The notes beneath the pieces are model-generated. The model saw only the letters and a program-made list of their open reading frames with translations, was not told where the DNA came from and searched no databases. A program made the position numbers and the translations under genes. Below, piece by piece: positions 22,611-25,765 of a stretch of 25,765 bases of DNA (position 1 is the first letter of the stretch; each line of letters opens with the position of its first letter). Source of the DNA: an uncultured Elusimicrobium sp. (lineage in GTDB: Bacteria > Elusimicrobiota > Endomicrobiia > Endomicrobiales > Endomicrobiaceae); assembly GCA_902761395.1 (NCBI GenBank), contig CACWKJ010000014.1, forward strand, positions 1-25,765, in the 5' to 3' direction.

Positions 22611-23537
22611 ATGAATAAAAATCAAACAATAATTATTTCCGGACCTACGGCTGTCGGTAAAACGGCGGTTGCGGTTGAATTGTGCAAAAAATTAAACGGT
22701 TCCATTATTTCCGCAGATTCAAGGCAGGTATATAAATATCTTGATACAGGAACCAACAAGGAAGGCACTCTTAAAGGCGATATAAGGCAAATTGAGGGGA
22801 TAAATCAGTATCTTACGGATATTATTACCCCTGATAAGAAATACAGTGCAAAAATGTTTGAAAACGATGCACAAAAATATGAAGATATTATATTAAAAGA
22901 AAATAAAGTTCCTGTAATTGTCGGGGGAACAGGATTATATTTAAAAGCTTTTTTATATGGCTTGGATGATTTACCTGACGCAAACGAAGAAATAAGACAG
23001 GAAATCGAAAATACGGTGTCTAAAAAGGGATTGGATTATGTTTATGAGCTTTTGCTTAAGGCGGATCCCGTAAGTGCTAAAAAAAATAAGGGAAATACTC
23101 AAAGAATAATCAGAGCTTATGAAATATATAAAATTACCGGTAAACCGATGACGGAATTATTACAAAACAGTAAAAAAGCGGAGAAGAAAAAGAATTTTAG
23201 ACATTTTGTGTTGTTGAAAGACAGGGAAAACTTATATAGAAAAATAAATGAAAGATGTGAAAAAATGGTTAATTCCGGTATGTTGGAAGAGACAAAAAAA
23301 GTTTTGGACATGGGATATAAACAAAATTGTTACGGACTTACAGGAGTCGGATATAAACAGATAATAAAATTTTTTAATAAAGAAATATCAAAGGAAGAAT
23401 TAATCGAAAAATTTTCACAGGATACAAGACAATATGCCAAAAGGCAAATAACATGGTTTACAAAACAACCGGACATTAATATAATAAATATCGACGATAA
23501 TATGAAAATCGTCGATATCTTAAACAAAATAATATAA
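22611..23537 (+). CDS. miaA: tRNA dimethylallyltransferase (MiaA)
   Basis: MiaA adds the dimethylallyl group to A37 of tRNAs that read codons starting with U. The 308-residue protein shows the P-loop SGPTAVGKTAVA (about residues 10-21), DSRQVYKYLDTGT (about 38-50), GGTGLYLKAFLYGL (about 105-118), RIIRAYEIYKITGKP (about 165-179) and the C-terminal RQYAKRQITWFTKQP (about 274-288). The length is normal. It begins 23 nt after lptB; no Shine-Dalgarno sequence is seen before the ATG and an AT-rich -10-like TAATAT lies close, so it may be started separately. Its last codons contain an 11-bp perfect inverted repeat. It converges on the ankyrin-repeat gene, 4 nt away. Confidence 0.95.
   Translation: MNKNQTIIISGPTAVGKTAVAVELCKKLNGSIISADSRQVYKYLDTGTNKEGTLKGDIRQIEGINQYLTDIITPDKKYSAKMFENDAQKYEDIILKENKVPVIVGGTGLYLKAFLYGLDDLPDANEEIRQEIENTVSKKGLDYVYELLLKADPVSAKKNKGNTQRIIRAYEIYKITGKPMTELLQNSKKAEKKKNFRHFVLLKDRENLYRKINERCEKMVNSGMLEETKKVLDMGYKQNCYGLTGVGYKQIIKFFNKEISKEELIEKFSQDTRQYAKRQITWFTKQPDINIINIDDNMKIVDILNKII
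23488..23518. terminator. 11-bp inverted repeat at the 3' end of miaA
   Basis: atatcgacgat (23488-23498) and atcgtcgatat (23508-23518) form a perfect stem with a 9-nt loop, within the last coding region of miaA and between two convergent genes. A bidirectional terminator role is possible, but no clear T run follows on either strand. Confidence 0.4.
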
Positions 23538-23541
23538 ACGT

Positions 23542-25107
23542 TTATTTATCTCTGATTGTTTTTCTCGTCTGTTTTTGTTGTTTTTTCTTTTGTACACTTT
23601 TTTTGTTTGCGGCAGCTTCGGCAAGAGCTGCTTTTTTCTTTTCTGCAAATTCAGCTGCCTTTGCGGCTTTTTCAGCTTCCAGTGCAGCGGCGGCTTCGGC
23701 GGCTCTTGTTCCGTCTAATATCTTTACAATTTCCTGATGATCTTCGTCTTTAAATGTCTTTGCTATATCCAGTGCAGTAAGTCCTTTTTTATTACTCATT
23801 CCCTTGTCTGCACCCAGAGAAAGTAAAATATTAACGATTGGTATATTTCCAGATACTACCGCATACATCAAAGGAGTATTTCCTTTAGTATCAATGCCGT
23901 TTATATCCGCAGAGAATTTTGTTATCAAATCCGTTATAACTTTTATATATCCGGCTTCACAGGCATACATCAATGAACTTTTGCCTTCTTTATCTGATGT
24001 TTTTACATTTATATTCTTATTGCTTAACAATAAATTAATCATATCAAAATTTCCGGTTTCTATTGCATACATTAAAGCATTTTTACCTTCGTTATTCGGT
24101 GAGTTTACATTGATTCCCAAATCTAAAAGAAAAGAAACAGCGTTAAGATTTGAAGCTTGTGCAGCTAATACCAATGCATTGTTTCCGTCAGTATCTGTCT
24201 GCTCTATATTTATGCCTTTTCCGGCCAAATAATTTGCTGTTTCAATATCGTTTTCTTCTATTGCCGACATAAAAGCATTGAAACCTTTACTGTTTACATT
24301 ATCTATGTATATTCCGTTATCTACCAAATATTCCATTATTTCTCTGCTGTTTGTTTTCATATTTTGAACATAGTCGCAGTATTCAGTTTCAGATAAAGTG
24401 TTAAGTTCTTTTAGGTCGGTAAGAACATCCTGGATAATGGATGAGTTCATAAAAGCAACAGCTGCCATAAGAGCATTGTTTCCTTGTTTGTCTTTGGAAT
24501 TGATATCTATTTTTAATGTTTCAAGCATATATTGTACGGCTTCCAGATTACCGCATGCCGCACAAGCTATGAAGGGTAAAAACTTAACGGCACCTATGTT
24601 CTTGTTTTTTACTGCAAGCATAAGGGGGGTTGCCCCTATATTGTTTGCAATATTAGGATTGGCTTTTTTCTCCAAAAGTAGCTCTAAATTTTCGACATTT
24701 CCGTTCATGCAAGCATACATTAAAGCTGTTGAACCTGTTTTATCTTTTAAATTTATATCTAATTTTTCCTTTAACAATAATTTAATTATTTCCGTATTTC
24801 CGGCATAACAAGCAGCCATCAATGCAGAAATACCGTTATTATTGACCGTTTTTACGTTAGCTTTTTTCTTTAGTAACAGCTGAACAACCTCAAGTTTGTT
24901 TTTTGAACAAGCATAAATAAGAGGGGTATTTCCCAAATAATCTTGTTGGTTAATATTGGTTTTGCTATTAATGGCTTCTTCTATAAGGTAAATATTGCCT
25001 TCTTTTGCTGCCGAAAAGATATCATCATCCGCTTTTATATCATTAATTATCACTAAATTAAGCATTAGAATCAAAAAAAAGAAAAATATTTTGTTTAAAA
25101 TATTCAT
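23542..25107 (-). CDS. Secreted ankyrin-repeat protein with an Ala/Lys-rich tail
   Basis: This 521-residue protein starts with a signal peptide (MNILNKIFFFFLILMLNLVI, cleavage expected near residue 27) and then has about 12 ankyrin repeats of about 33 residues, including GNTPLIYACSKNKLEVVQLL and GSTALMYACMNGNVENLELL. Two repeats are irregular. At NIGAVKFLPFIACAACGN two repeats seem joined by an internal deletion of about 15 residues. At LNTLSETEYCDYVQNM an insertion of about 30 residues lies within one repeat. The last 55 residues are a charged alanine/lysine/glutamate coiled-coil-like tail ending KQTRKTIRDK. Ankyrin repeats bind proteins, so an exported one may act in the periplasm or outside. 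The partner is unknown. I chose the ATG at 25107 because the promoter places the transcript start near 25124, which excludes a TTG at 25128. Confidence 0.88.
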   Translation of the reverse strand: MNILNKIFFFFLILMLNLVIINDIKADDDIFSAAKEGNIYLIEEAINSKTNINQQDYLGNTPLIYACSKNKLEVVQLLLKKKANVKTVNNNGISALMAACYAGNTEIIKLLLKEKLDINLKDKTGSTALMYACMNGNVENLELLLEKKANPNIANNIGATPLMLAVKNKNIGAVKFLPFIACAACGNLEAVQYMLETLKIDINSKDKQGNNALMAAVAFMNSSIIQDVLTDLKELNTLSETEYCDYVQNMKTNSREIMEYLVDNGIYIDNVNSKGFNAFMSAIEENDIETANYLAGKGINIEQTDTDGNNALVLAAQASNLNAVSFLLDLGINVNSPNNEGKNALMYAIETGNFDMINLLLSNKNINVKTSDKEGKSSLMYACEAGYIKVITDLITKFSADINGIDTKGNTPLMYAVVSGNIPIVNILLSLGADKGMSNKKGLTALDIAKTFKDEDHQEIVKILDGTRAAEAAAALEAEKAAKAAEFAEKKKAALAEAAANKKSVQKKKQQKQTRKTIRDK

Positions 25108-25130
25108 TTTGCCCAAAATCTGTTTCAAAA

Positions 25131-25159
25131 ATTATATAATTATTTTAGTCGGTAGTCAA
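25131..25159 (-). promoter_or_regulatory. Sigma70-type promoter for the ankyrin-repeat gene
   Basis: On the minus strand TTGACT (25159-25154) and TATAAT (25136-25131) are 17 nt apart. The predicted start near 25124 gives a leader of about 17 nt before the ATG at 25107, with no clear Shine-Dalgarno sequence. Confidence 0.8.
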
Positions 25160-25765
25160 AATCTTTTCAAGGGTTAAATTTTAAAAAATAAAAAAAAATT
25201 TCTTTAAAGGTTCTTTTTTTTGAAAAAAAATTTTTGCCAAAATTTTGAAAAAGTTGCCAAATTTTGCTAAATTTTATATATTTTATTGGTTCCGATAAGA
25301 TATATTATGTTAAGTTGAATATATAAAAATAAAAAGAATTAACATTAAAGTAATATATGAGAATAAAGCAAATTATTTATATTTATAAGTATTAATTTTA
25401 TGTTGCTTTGTATTTTGTTTTAATGGTTGTACAATAGCATTCACAGTGCTTTTTATAAATGTTGGATATTAACTGAAATTTTTACCTTAAGTGTTAGATT
25501 AAGTATTTTATCTGATTTACTTATTTTATTGGGTGTTTTTTGGTTAGTTTATGTTGAAATTTGCTTGTCTTTTATTAAGTTTTATTGATTTTTCAGTATG
25601 TTTTACTAATAAAACGATTGTAAATGCGATTTTAGTGTATATTATAAGATACATTATATTGTTTTGCTCCGTTTTTTTCTTAAAATCGTTTTTATTGGCT
25701 TTTTCTATCTGTTTATATTGACAGTTAAAACTATTTTTTATAGAATTTCCTCTAAGATATTTTTG
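25160..25765. other. Gene-free, very AT-rich interval
   Basis: About 600 nt without a convincing reading frame on either strand and with long A and T runs near 25180-25280. Visible items are a repeated ttgccaaa-type motif (25234-25270), a weak hairpin with a T run (agcat/gtgct at 25436-25450) and an imperfect inverted repeat (25608-25619 with 25684-25696). I see no tRNA or known RNA here. It may be the upstream region of a gene beyond the window. Confidence 0.6.

Noticed and set aside
23556..24808. Plus-strand reading frames opposite the ankyrin gene
   Set aside because: They are mirror products of the repeat array; the minus-strand ankyrin repeats explain the region.
25108..25128. TTG at 25128 as the start of the ankyrin-repeat protein
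   Set aside because: It would lie at or upstream of the predicted transcription start, and the ATG at 25107 gives a clean signal peptide.

Overview
This AT-rich window (roughly 30% G+C by eye) comes from a diderm bacterium. It carries Kdo synthesis (kdsA, kdsC), a lipid A-type acyltransferase, LptC/LptA/LptB for lipopolysaccharide export, undecaprenyl-diphosphate phosphatase and the septal murein transglycosylase MltG. Arginine is mostly AGA, and glycine decarboxylase is split into two subunits. A gut or host-associated Elusimicrobiota member is my best guess, from overall gene content and style; I could not test this, so treat it as inference. No tRNA, rRNA, CRISPR array, insertion sequence or prophage gene was seen.

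Layout. 1-2606: threonyl-tRNA synthetase abutting a 5'-truncated threonine synthase in another frame, closed by a clear terminator. 2703-4304: a DUF3467 protein and CinA. 4305-4580: a gene-poor interval made almost entirely of inverted repeats. 4581-7355: ruvX, a secreted Ig-like protein, a YacP-type NYN nuclease and mltG. 7429-11033: a lipoprotein cyclophilin, a DJ-1/PfpI protein, a two-pass sensor-like membrane protein, uppP and a YqaA/DedA-type protein. 11114-14278: gcvH-gcvPA-gcvPB, without gcvT. 14280-16435 (minus strand): a broken NlpC/P60 endopeptidase gene and two-TM membrane protein gene. 16513-18106: a membrane protein, a nitroreductase and YjbQ. 18151-22587: the envelope block kdsA, small membrane protein, kdsC, acyltransferase, lptC, lptA, lptB. 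22611-23537: miaA. 23542-25107 (minus): a secreted ankyrin-repeat protein. 25160-25765: very AT-rich DNA with no gene.

Most genes belong to envelope construction: Kdo made by KdsA/KdsC is needed for the inner core, the acyltransferase finishes lipid A, and LptB powers extraction while LptC and LptA form the periplasmic bridge. UppP and MltG serve peptidoglycan synthesis and glycan-strand termination.

The most interesting signals are structural: (1) the out-of-frame thrS/thrC junction, which removes the end of one gene and the PLP-lysine-bearing start of the other; (2) the multi-helix inverted-repeat element upstream of ruvX; (3) an NlpC/P60 gene killed by an in-frame amber codon plus a 22-bp tandem duplication, where removing one copy restores the reading frame exactly; (4) a 24-bp in-frame tandem duplication in lptC; (5) a G8 tract inside uppP; and (6) several good sigma70-type promoters whose -10 box sits so close to the start codon that the mRNAs should be leaderless or nearly so.
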